A DNA stretch of 38,351 bases. Source: Candidatus Omnitrophota bacterium (GTDB lineage Bacteria; Omnitrophota; Gorgyraeia; Gygaellales; Profunditerraquicolaceae). Each line of letters begins with the position of its first letter. Position 1 is the stretch's first letter. The stretch lies in the NCBI GenBank assembly GCA_029561735.1, contig JAKQWZ010000022.1:1-38351 (forward strand), given 5' to 3'. The notes under the pieces were generated by a model. The model saw nothing but the letters and a program-made list of their open reading frames with translations, was not told where the DNA came from and searched no databases. Shown one piece after another: positions 13,801 to 25,800 of the stretch. The position numbers and the translations under genes were made by a program.

Positions 13801-16800
13801 TCGTTGCTGATAAAATTAACCATCCGGAAATTAAGGTGTTCGCTATAGCGGTCAAGCACGGTAAGAAAATTTCCCTCTTCAATCAGGAAATTAGCCAGCC
13901 ACTCCGGGTTGTTGATCAGTTCCTGCGGATTTTGGCCCAAGGCAAAACCCAGCTCTTCATCGCTAAGCCTGCTGATCACATCAAAATGCGACACTGCGTC
14001 ATGGAACAGTTCGGTTATTTGTCCGGCATGTTCTTCTCTAAACTTATCATTATTTAAAATGCGGCTGACAAAACCAAAAGCAATATTGTTAACAAACATC
14101 TCCCTGAATTTTTCGTCCTGAGAAAAAAGGCTGATTATCCCCAGCAATATCACCCGATATCCGTATTCCCGGGCAAATCCTACATCATTGACAGTCTCCG
14201 TAATCAGGCGCCGCGCCAATTCCCGTTTTGGATGCTCAAGATTTTCCTGCCAACCGTCATCCAAAAGCCGGGCAACTATCTGCTGCTGCCGGGCCTGGCG
14301 TTCTAATTTTTCATTGATAACAATCCCGCCGATTATTTCCAGCTGAGCGTCTGTAAGTATGAGGTTATTTAAGAGCGTTTCCCTGATACAGCTTTGCGCC
14401 TGCGGCTCATCAAGTTTTGTCTGCAATAATAATGTTATAAACAGGCGGGCAACGTTAATAGCATGCATTGGCAGGCGGGAAATTACCGGCCAGAGCCGCG
14501 GGCAAACTGCAATTATCCTTTCCGGAGGTATTTTTTCCAGAAGCATCTTCAATATTGTGGCGCGAAAACACTTGATAAAATCCTTATCGCGGAATAACTC
14601 TGCTGACGGCTTACCCCAGATTGCCTTAAGCAATTTGTCTTCATAAATATAAAACGGGTCAATTACTTTAACGCTGTCAATAATATTGACTATAGTATTG
14701 AAAGAGCTGGTGACTCCCGCAAAGACTGCTTTCATTGAATGCAGGAGCCCCGCGCCTTCCATCAATTCAGTAGAAACCTTTACCTGCTGCATCCTTTTTT
14801 CACGGGCGCGGCCCTGTAAATAATCAAACGCTTTCCTGATTAACGGGCTAAACGGATTAATCACTAAATTGATAACGCGTAAAATCAACGAAGTTCTTTC
14901 CCTGTGCCCGGAGCGATAGAGAAAATAGCGCAGCACCCTTAAAGCGATATTAATTAGCAGGAGAGTGGCAACAATGTTGATAATCAAAGCTGCCAAAGGC
15001 GTAAATTCAAAATATTGCGCAAGCCAGCTATGCAGCCAAGGGATATTTAACACGCCCCAATCGCCCTTGGGCAGCATGGCAGTAAACGGCAACGCCAGCA
15101 GCAGGTTGGGTTTATGTGTTGCCGGGGCTTTCCTGCCCATTACCAAGTCAAGCACTTCCTGTTCCGGGCTCACGCCTATCTCCAAAGCCCCCCTGTCTTT
15201 AAACTCTTCGCCTTGCTCAGCTAATTTATTTAAGGTCAGCGGATAATAGTATTTACCTCTTGGCCCATAAGCCACCCCGTATGTTTTTTCAAAATCTTCA
15301 AAAAGCTGAATAGCTAATTTAGCCCGGGTTTTCATATCAGCCACAGGCAAAAGCAGCCGCTCGGCTAAATCCAGAAAATATACACTCATAAACTCATAAA
15401 ATTCTTCTCCGTTTAAAAATAAGCGTATGGCTTTGCGCGTTTCTTCGGATTTGCGGGCGCGCAAATATATATGATTGCTGCTGCTAACTGTGCCGGCTAT
15501 GCCGAAATCAGCCGGCAAAAACGCTTTGCCTTGACTGTTAAGAGAAACATTTTCCAGATGCAGGTCGTTTCCCATCCTGCCTGAACTATCTTTATGGTCA
15601 ATAGTATAACCCAGCATATGGCAGCGGATAATAGCCGGTAATATATGTAAAAGGATTGATTTCCCAAGCCATGCGGGGCTACCGCAGCTGCCGGCAATCC
15701 GAGCATTAAACTCAGTCAGTTGTTGAGAAGTATGATTTTGATAACGTTTCCCGTCTTCATGGATAAATCCGGCTATACCTAAAGGCGCCCATTCTGGGAA
15801 ATTATATTTTTTGCCGTAAAGCCGGAACCTGCCGGTAAGGGTAAGGAAAAACAGCGGTTTTAATATCCCGGGATCTTCAGGAGCCATATCCCAAAGTTTT
15901 TTGGCCAAGCCATAATGCTGCGGGCTGATATACTGCCTACCGTCGTCTTCGCCGGGCATTTTTATTTCAACGGCGAAAATTTCTCCGTCCTGGCCTTCGG
16001 TATAGAAAATATGCCGGCGGAACGATTCAGATAAAGGCACAATGAATACTTCGCCCAGCTTAAACTGAATACCTGATTTCTTAGCATAGGCGATAGGCGC
16101 CAGAGGCTGGCGGTTTGAATCTTCATAATAAAACATTTCGCGCCTGCTTAATAAAGCTAAAACCTGCAACAAACGGTAAATTCTAGTAGCCCGGTCTCTA
16201 TGGGTGAATATACCTTTGAACAAAGTGGGCATCTGGCGGGATAATTCCGCGCACTCACCCGGATACCATTTCGCTTGCAAGAATTTAATCCTGTTTGGCC
16301 TTGTTTCTATTCCGCCAAAAATGTATTGGCTGATAAAACGCTCAAATTCTTCTTTTGCTTCGACAGATGAAATAAGCAGCTCTTTAAGCTTGCGCCTTAA
16401 ATATAAGCTATCAAAGCTGCATTCATCAGCTATAAGCAAATAGGTAATAACCCGGACTGATTTTGCTTTTGCGCCTAAACCGGGCTGATTACAGACAGCC
16501 GGAGGAAATGCATGTATCCTGGCTATGGCATCAATTGCCACCCGATTGCCTTCTATTGCCCAATTATGGAGTACGCCCAAAGCGTATTTCCGATAGCGAA
16601 CATCTTGCAGTTGATTTATTTTTATCAACCTTACCAGCTGCTCAAGTACCGGTATCAGACACTTCTTCTCCGGACAGCGTTTTTTACTATAAAGCCTCGC
16701 CAAAATTTCCTGTAAATCGGTCATATGATCAGATTTAAAAATCTTCCGCCCTGCTTCGGTAATTTCAGCTTGCAGTTGCTTAAACTCTAATAAAAATTTA

Positions 16801-19800
16801 ACTTTTTTATAATCTGTAACTCTTGCCTGCTCTTGCATTGCCTGAACATGGGTCTTGCCTTGTAATTCGGCATTTTCATGCTCTGCTATTGCTGTTAAAG
16901 TAGTATTTAACGGCTGAATTACGGATAATAAATTCGCAGCCTGCCAGGAAAGGTATATTTGATGCGGATTGTCGGCAAAACACCAATTTTGTGGCAGGCC
17001 GGGCGGCCCCCTGGCTCCCGTCTGCATGCCGTAGAACTGCACAGGCTTACCTTCAAGCATGATATTTAATTCGTTGAACTTCGGGATAGGCTGGATTTCG
17101 ATTTGCTTTTTTCTTACTTCTCCTTTGAGGTATTTTAAATTTTCCGGGCTCAGGTTGCCGAAGAACCCGCTGAAATGATTTTTGCCGTCCAGCCTGACAT
17201 AAGAATCAAAGAAAGAAGTGGCGATTTTACCGCCTCTGCCCACCCGCACTAGCACATTCCCCTGGCACTGGTAGATCACATAGCTTAAACCGCGAAAATC
17301 CGGCTGGTTGGTATAAAGCCCGACCATCAATATGCCGCCGTCTAAAAGCGCGTTACCTAATGACTGCAAGCCACGGATCCTGTCTGCCTGACTAAAACTT
17401 TCAATCATTGCCAGTGAATCAAAGTTAGTAATAATGGCATATTTTTTCTGCTGTTTGCCGGCTTCAAAGATATCCAGTACTTCAAGGTTTAGCGGAAATT
17501 TACGCCGGCTGCTTTCCTGCGCCAGGTAATCCTGCACCTGTAATGCCGCTAATCTCATCCCGATAATTGCCAGTCCGTCAGGATCACGGTAAATGTTGCT
17601 CTTTGCCTGATTCAGACCGGATTTTAACCCGGGGAATGCAGCGATTATTTTGTCCCTGTTCTGCAGGCTTTGCGGGTCTTCAATCATCTCAAAATAATTG
17701 GCGCCAAAAATAGCAAGATCAAATTTTACCATAAGGCATTCGCCTAATTCGTTGAATACCGCCTTCGTATCAGTATCTTCATCGTGGACAATATAGGCAT
17801 CTAAGGCAATATCCGAGCCGATTAACTCTAAGCCCCTGCCCAAAGCTTCGTTTTCCAGTTCCTCGCCCAGGCAATGGATAAATTCCTGCGGCCCGGAAGC
17901 AGTATCAAGGATTGATTTTTTCTCCGGGCTTGAGCGCAAACGATCCCAAGCAACCCAGTCAAAATGCTTATCCATCCAGTGCTGGCTGATCGCGCCCATC
18001 TCCGGTATTAAATCCAGTATGAATTTGACAACCGGCAAAAATGTTTGGGCAGTCATTCCCAGAGTACGCCTGATGGTGTTATCTCCGGTAGGCGAATATA
18101 CCCTATATCCTCTCCAGATCATTTCCAAATACAACTGGCTGAATTTATCTTTTAAATTTTTTGGGGCCAGGACATATAGATCTTTGATCAACGGCAGGCA
18201 AGTCAGGTCACGATAATCATTATCCACACAATTTTCTATCAGCGAACCGATTACCTGATTAGCATGTATGTCAAGTCTGCCGCGCAGGAATAAAATTTTA
18301 ATCATCAGCCAGGCTAGGCAGGCCTGCCTGTTATAACTGTGTGCTATTATATGCAATAGATTTAGCCTGCGCATTGCCGCTAAAGCTGCGAAAGTAAAAG
18401 CCCCTTTTGCGCCGTAATACGGTTGACCTACCCGGGCCCTGAATTTATCATACGCCTGGTCTGCCGCATAAAGAATAAACCGGATAGATAACTCTTCCTC
18501 ACTTTTTGCCTTGACCATAGCAAATGCCCCTGCTGCTGCCGGTAAAAATGCGGCCAGCTCAGCAGTCAGTTCTTCACTCAAGCATTGCTCTGCCAAAGGA
18601 GCTAATTGTTCCCAGAAGGTTTCAACTTCGTTCAACTGCGGATTTTGAGCGTGGATTTCTTCGTGGCTGATAATAAATTGAAAAAGCCCTTTTATTTCCT
18701 GCTTACTGAAATCTTTACCCAACACTGCCTGAATTTTAGCTAAATCAAGATTGCCGTTGGTCGAAAGGCAGGGGGCGTAATGTACGCGTTTGTGGTGTTG
18801 GTTGTAAAAAGCTACTGAAAATTGCCCGGGCGGGCCGGTAGTGTCTTGCTGAATAAATTCTTCCAACTGCCTTAATCCTTCTGAATAACGATGGAGCCTA
18901 GTGCTAACCTTAGGCAAATAATGCTTAATCAATTCGGCGAAAAGACCCACATCCTGAGCAAGGATATTTTTTTGCTCAGCGCTGTTCTCCCGGGCTTCTT
19001 TAGCGCCTAGAGCTAGGTTGGCTGCGGTAAACGGAGCCAGAAAAAGCAGGAAAATACCGAATATTCCTGCTAAGGGGCCAAATAAAGAACCTAATATAGG
19101 TAAATGCAGGGTTGAAGCTACAAGGCTGATTGCGTAAATAGCCAGGCAGAACCCTCCTAAAATACCACAATCCATATTCCATTCACATTTAACCTTATAT
19201 TTATTTATGTACCGGTTTTGGATAAAATAAATGAAAGCCGCAAATAAAAACCCGGCCATTAGGTTGCCTAACATTCTTATAATAAGCGGCTTAAAATTCG
19301 GCAGGCCATCTCCGCAGGCGTCAAGCATAACAACTACTTTCCAGCTGAATGCGGCAAAAGCCCAAATAACTGAATCTTTGAATGCCTTGCGCAGAATCTG
19401 CGGGCCTTTCATTAATAAGAATGCGATAGCCGCTGCGCCACAAGTTAATAAAGACAATTTTATTGTGCCTATGCCCAAAAGTGCCGCCGGAATAAATGCC
19501 AGCGGCTCAACGGCATTGCGTTGCTGCTCTATGGCCCATGGGCAGCCTTCTTGTCCGGGAGCCAAGCTAAAACCACAGGCGCTTTCTTCTATAGCATAAA
19601 GCAATTTGCGCAGGCGTTCCTGAGATTCAGCAGCATTTTGGACGTAAAGCAATATCACATCCAGAACCTCTCCGGCTTGTGCATTTAATCCCAGAGTTCT
19701 TTCCATGATTATCATCTCGGCATTCCCGGAAATAACTCCTAATGCGCCATTAAAATCATGGCGCTCCTCCTGCGTACGGGTTGCCGGTCTGGCGCCTAAT

Positions 19801-22800
19801 TTAACTACGCCATCAGCGCCAAAAAGCCCATCTTTAACTTGCTGCCAATGTAATTCTGCCCGCTCAAAAGCTGCTAACATCTCTTCAACCCGTTTAGCAC
19901 TCAGGATAAACTCTTCGTTTTCTGAAATCACCCTTAATTCAATGCCTATATCACTAAGCAATTTGTCAGTTGTATTAATTTCTTCTTTGACGCCGGTTAC
20001 AGGGCTGGATGAGCCGCCGTATTCCGTGCCGCCATCAAACTCTCCCGGCTTCATCGCCCCGAAGCCGTGAGGCGGCTTATCGCCGGTAAGAGCCTCTGTA
20101 TGCTCTGAGTTATCTCTAGAGTAGGGAGCAATTCCTGCCCTACGGCTGTGGATAACTTGCTTAAATCGTAAACCGTCAGATTTAGCGTCATCAGAAAAAA
20201 TAGTTTGGGCTAAAACAAACAGGTAAAGCTGAAATCCTAAAATAAAGTAAACAGATAAATACTTAACTGCCAAAAGGCATAACAATGCCAGCAAGGCATC
20301 TACAGCCGGGCCTGTTAACAGGCATATCGCGTAATTTTTAGATAAAGAAATATTTTCCTGATTTTCAGGATTATCGTCAAATTCAAGCTTCAACCCGAGG
20401 TGGATATCGTCTTTTACCACGGTAATCCTATAGTTTTTACCGATTCCGGATAAGCGGGCTGCCAGATAATGGCCAAATTCATGCGGTAAAAATAATGCAA
20501 TACCCAAAAAGTCAAGCCAGCCAAAACTTTTCAATGCCCGGGCAAGAGGAACACTTTCTGCATTATTCAAATCTATAGATTCTTCCTCTGCTTCAAGAGC
20601 AGAACCTTTGCAAGGTAAAGATAGATAGGCTACAGACAGTAAAAGAGTAAGCCCGAAAGTCACTGCGCCTGCGGAAAAAATTATTTCCGGGCCTATCTGC
20701 AATTTTCCCGGCATAAGCAGCCCGGCAAAACCGTAACCGAGAGCAACAATAAAACCTGACCAAATAAAACAAAAAGCCGCTATAAAATACACCTGTAGCT
20801 TAACAAACATGCTGCGCCCCTGCGCCTGCAAGGAACCGCTTCCTTCTTCTGCCGGTAAGGATGTAATTTTTAAGATTTGAACTTCTCCCGGGCACAAACC
20901 CACAGGCAATCCATGCTCGCCTACCACAGACCTATGGATTGCAGGAAACACTTCTGCCGTAAGAATATTTTTCGCCTGAAAATACTGCGCGCCGCTGTCT
21001 GCTATCCCGCCCAAATCAAGATTAACCCATGTTTTTTCCTGTCCGGAGCGAATATTGTTAAGGTTTGCAACAACTATTACCTGTTCTGAGTTATGCTCCC
21101 TTAAAAATGCAACTATACCGGAATTTGGCTGCATTTTTATTTCCAGCATCTTAAATGAACCCATCCTAAATACCGGTTCCTGAGCCAATTTCATGGCTTT
21201 AGCATAGAATTCTCTCATTTCATTGTCATAATCATCCCAGCAAATCAGGTTTGCATGACAAGAATCATACGCATAGCCCAAAATTGCTTCTAATTCGCCG
21301 TTATAAAACATGGGCACGCCGGGGGCTGTTACCATCAACATCGCCGCGATCCTTGCCTCTTCGGGAGTAAGGTGGCGCAGAATCTCCATACCGCTGCCTT
21401 GGAAAAATATATCTCTTATGTCATGGCCGTCTTTATAGTGTACTTTAGAATAAAAATATTCACCTTCTGAATTGGCTTTTAAATAATCAATAAATTCCTG
21501 CACTGCTCTTTCGCCTTTAAGCACTTTGAATAAAATATAACTGAAGCCTGAATCAAGTGTAAGGTCTATACCGCACTCTTCCAGTTCTTTTCTACCCTCA
21601 TCAAAAGCTTCTGCAAAAAATCCCGCATCAGGCTTTATCTTACGGCAATATTCTGTAAATTCAGCCCAAAATTCCCGTTTAAATGCAAGGTCAACTTTTC
21701 TTTTATTCTTCCTGAACCAGTTTTCTTTCATGCGGCTCTTTAAAAGCGCAACCGGCGCATCCAGGCGAAAACCATCAAATCCAAAATCCAGCCAGTACCC
21801 GGCAACTCTATAAAGATATTTGATTACTTCAGGATCAGAGAAATTGAACTGAGCTAGATTGTGCCAGATCCAGCCACCCTTCACGCTGTCAGTGGCGCTT
21901 TGAATCTGGCCTTTCTTGTTCTTTAAGAACCAATGAGGATGTTCTATGCACAGCGGGCTTAGTTTAGATACATGATTGGCAACAAGATCAGTAATAACCC
22001 TTAGGCCGTGCTCATGGGCAACCCGGAGCAACTCTTTTAATTCCTCCGGGGTGCCGTAATGTTTATCCACTGCCATTGGGTTAAGAATGGCAAAAGGAGT
22101 CTGGCCGTTTTCATTTTCAGCAACTCCGGTCAGCCAAATTGTCCCGATCCCCGATTGCGCTAACCTGGGGATATCCGCGGCAATGCAGAAAAATACACTC
22201 TGCTCTGCACCCAAAGGCGCGTAATCTTTTACCATTATCTGCAAGATCGGCCTTTGCTTAATCCAGTGCATTGTTTCCTGTGGGGGCGCTCCTCTAAGAT
22301 TCACCCTTTGATCCGCCTGCCGGACTTCCTGCGGAAATCCGCCGGTTTTATTCAAACCATGGCTCTCAAACAATCCCTGCCTGCCTATACAGCCCGCAGC
22401 AGAGCCCTTGCAGTCTATTTTACAGAACAGGCAGGCTATAGGCTTTGAGCTTATCGCAGATAATCCGGCAATTTGTTTATACGACCTTATTCTTTCTTCT
22501 GTCTTTTGCGCTCGTACAGCTGACCCATCAGCCAGAAGATAAATATGATTTAATCCTAAATTAATAAAAGTAACATATGCATCTATTACCGAGTTTTCCG
22601 ACATAGAGTCGAAACTGACTCCGCAACACAATAATTGATCATATCTGCCCTCAGCAGCAATTATTTTACTGCTTATCATGCACTTATTCCGGAACTCCTG
22701 TTCAATATCCATTGCCATGCTATCTGCATTAAGCCACTGCGGGTCATTACTGCGGCGAAAATCATAAGTTGCCAGCTGAACCCGGGGATTTTGATGCCCA

Positions 22801-25800
22801 GTAGCTATTTCAACAATGTTTTTCATGCCTGCCATATATTTTTCATAACCTACACTCCTCATCCAGGCGCTGGGAGCTATGCTTATATTTACATAAAATT
22901 CATCATCTAATCTATAAGCCTGCAGCATCTTTTTTAATGCGCGTTCTCCGATTGAGCCAGAAAGAAATCCAGAGGTAATAATTATCCTGGTATCAAATAA
23001 TATCTGGACATCAGCGCCGTCCTTATCATAAATAAAATCGTAATAATCCTTGATGGTATCGGACATAAACAGTTCAATATGCACCGGCTCTCCTTCATCA
23101 GCTAACTCCCCAAGCCATGGCCAAGGCGCGCAGGATATTGATATCACGGTTGACTCACAGCAATGGTCACACTGAGTAGAACAGCCCCAGACAGGAATCA
23201 CCCTGGCGCCTTCGCAGCTGCTTATTGCCCGGTCAAAAACCGCGCGCCGGTCTTTGGTAAAATATGACACGAACCAATTTTGCGGCGGCTCCATCAACTC
23301 GCTTAAAACTGCGACAATATCAAAAATTTCTTTATTCCCTGCTAAAGCCTTAAGCGAATCTATTTTTTTTCTTCCCAGCGCTGACAAAGGCGCGCTGTAA
23401 TGCTCAATCATATCTATCCTCATATTTATTGCGCGATAAAAATCATCCAACCTGTATGCATCCGAATCTTGAAGCATGAGCTTTATTCCGGAATTGATCT
23501 GAGCCAGCCGCCTGATAAACTCCTGATAATCCCATTTCCTTAATTCCCAATCTATATAACCATCGTATTCGCTTCCATCGTCAAACTCACCCGGTTTCAT
23601 TGCCCCGCAACCGTGCGCAGGCTGGTCACCCTGGCCTTGCTGTTTTTCCTGAACAGCGCTGATAGCGTTGATGATTGCCGCGGTTATCTGCTGGTGGTTA
23701 ACCCCGGAATCAAGCTGGCCTTGCACTACCTTCAGGATTCTATCAATAGTTGCCTCAATAATCTGATCGGGTTTTTGCCCGGCATAACTATCAACTACTT
23801 TAATGATATCCTCTACGCGCCTGAGGGCAAAACGGTGTTCTTCAACTAAAGTTTTGATTAATCTTATCCAACGCGCAAAACCATGCTTTAAGGCCTTGTA
23901 TTCTTTATGCCATTTTTCAGTCTTAGGCAATTCAGGAGAAACCCGCTGCTGGTTTTCCTGCACAGGCGCATGCAATGACTCAGCGGCTTGCCGGTTACCA
24001 GAAAGCCCGGTAATTTCAAACTTAATTTTACATTCGCTGTAATTAACCTCTATTACTACTGCTTGATAAAAACGATTATTGCCATCACGATCATAGATGG
24101 CCCGGGAATGGTCCTGATCAGAGGTAAACTGCGCAGGTATACAGGACATCGGAACGAATCCGGAAACCGTCCTATCTTCTACAGTCTTGGCAGTTACAAT
24201 CATGCCGTAGCGCTGAACTCTGGAGCCGTGTTTATATTCAAAACGGTCAGCCCGGACAATTAATTGCTGCCCCTTGTAGAATGAGCGGCGGAATTCATCT
24301 TTACTTACTGCCCGGCTACCTTGTTTCTCATAACCGAAGTGGCTGGCCAGAGCAAGGATTGAAAAAGCAGACAAAGCAATCACTCCGATACCTAAGCCCA
24401 ATTTAGCAAGGATGACTGCGCCAAGCAAAACCAAAACTGGCATTAATAAAACTTCTGCTAAATCATCAACGCCTGATATGCGGCTCCTTAAATCCTGCTC
24501 ATTTTTTAATTCCTGTGCGATAATATCGTTGATCATTCTCTTAAGTATCGGGCTTGTTAGAATATCTTCCAGCAGCACATCGGCTATATTATGCCCCTCC
24601 CTATCTTTGGCTCCCCCCCAAACTGCGATAAATCTGTCATCAAGCTGGCTAAAATAACTGCTGAAAAACAAATGGTATGCCGCCCTAGAACTTCCAGCCA
24701 TATAAAACTCAAGTGCCTCTGCAGTCTTTAAAGAATCTATTATAAACATCAGGCTATAAAACTTCATTTTCAAAGAATATAGCCCCAGCTGATGTTCATC
24801 CAAAAAGTAAGTATTTTCTTTACAATTTATCAGCAGGCCTTCTGCTACCCAAGCCCTATAATCTTCATATCCCGATAGCTCCTCAATATCAGCTTCGCTA
24901 CCATCTAAGAGCGTGTCTTGCGGGCCGACTGTTTCTTTAAACAGTAAGGCATTCTGCTTTTTTGCCTCTTGAATCCCCATAGCGGTAATAATCATATTCA
25001 GAAAATCCCGGCACTTTAAAACTTTGCCCGCTTCAAGCCTGCCCTGACCAACTAACACCTGAGAAATTGCCCTGCGCAGCTTAAGCAACTTTTTATCCGT
25101 ACAAAGCAGCTGGGGCAACTTAACTAATCTGTGCGGTGTAGCTACTAAACTAAATATCAAAACCGGATTAACTGCCTGGCTATACCTATCCTTTAGCCCT
25201 GCAGTCCCGGCTAAATTACCACTCCCGTCAGTTACAAATTTAATCCTGCAAAAAGCTATTGTCCGGACAAATAACGACGGATTCGCTATGACAAAATCCG
25301 CATTCTTTAGGGAATTTGCAGCCTCTTTCAAAGTAGCCAGTCCCCAATAGCGGGACATACTTGATTCTCTCCAATAATATGGTGGTAAATTCATATCGCC
25401 AAACTGGCCGCAGCCTTTTACTCCCAGCCATCTTCCATCAGCCAGAGGAAAATACGCCTGCCTGCCGTTGGCTACTTGAATTTTATCAATCATCGTCTGG
25501 TTGCTGCGCTGATCAATGACTCCGATAACAATCTGCCTGCCCAAAGCAGCCACTTTATCAGCCAAAGCTGCTGAACCTATAGAAAAAACACTATGCGCGC
25601 GCAAGAATTGTTCGCCTCCGATTTCAGCAAGAGCTTGCGCGTTAACTATTTCTAATTCATCTAGAGCAAAATCAGGTAAAAGCTCTAAAAATACCGGGTC
25701 AAGATCCCGATCATCCAAAAGCGCTTGCTTGACTTCATCGCTAAAGCAATTTCTTAAAGCTTTATAGTTATATAAACCTTTTAATCTTAGATATTTATCA

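Noticed and set aside
23560-23640. Met in GAMKPGEFD as a real translation start for the radical SAM block
   Set aside because: The bases upstream lack a Shine-Dalgarno sequence and the frame is open across it; the motif recurs elsewhere, so a linker role fits better.
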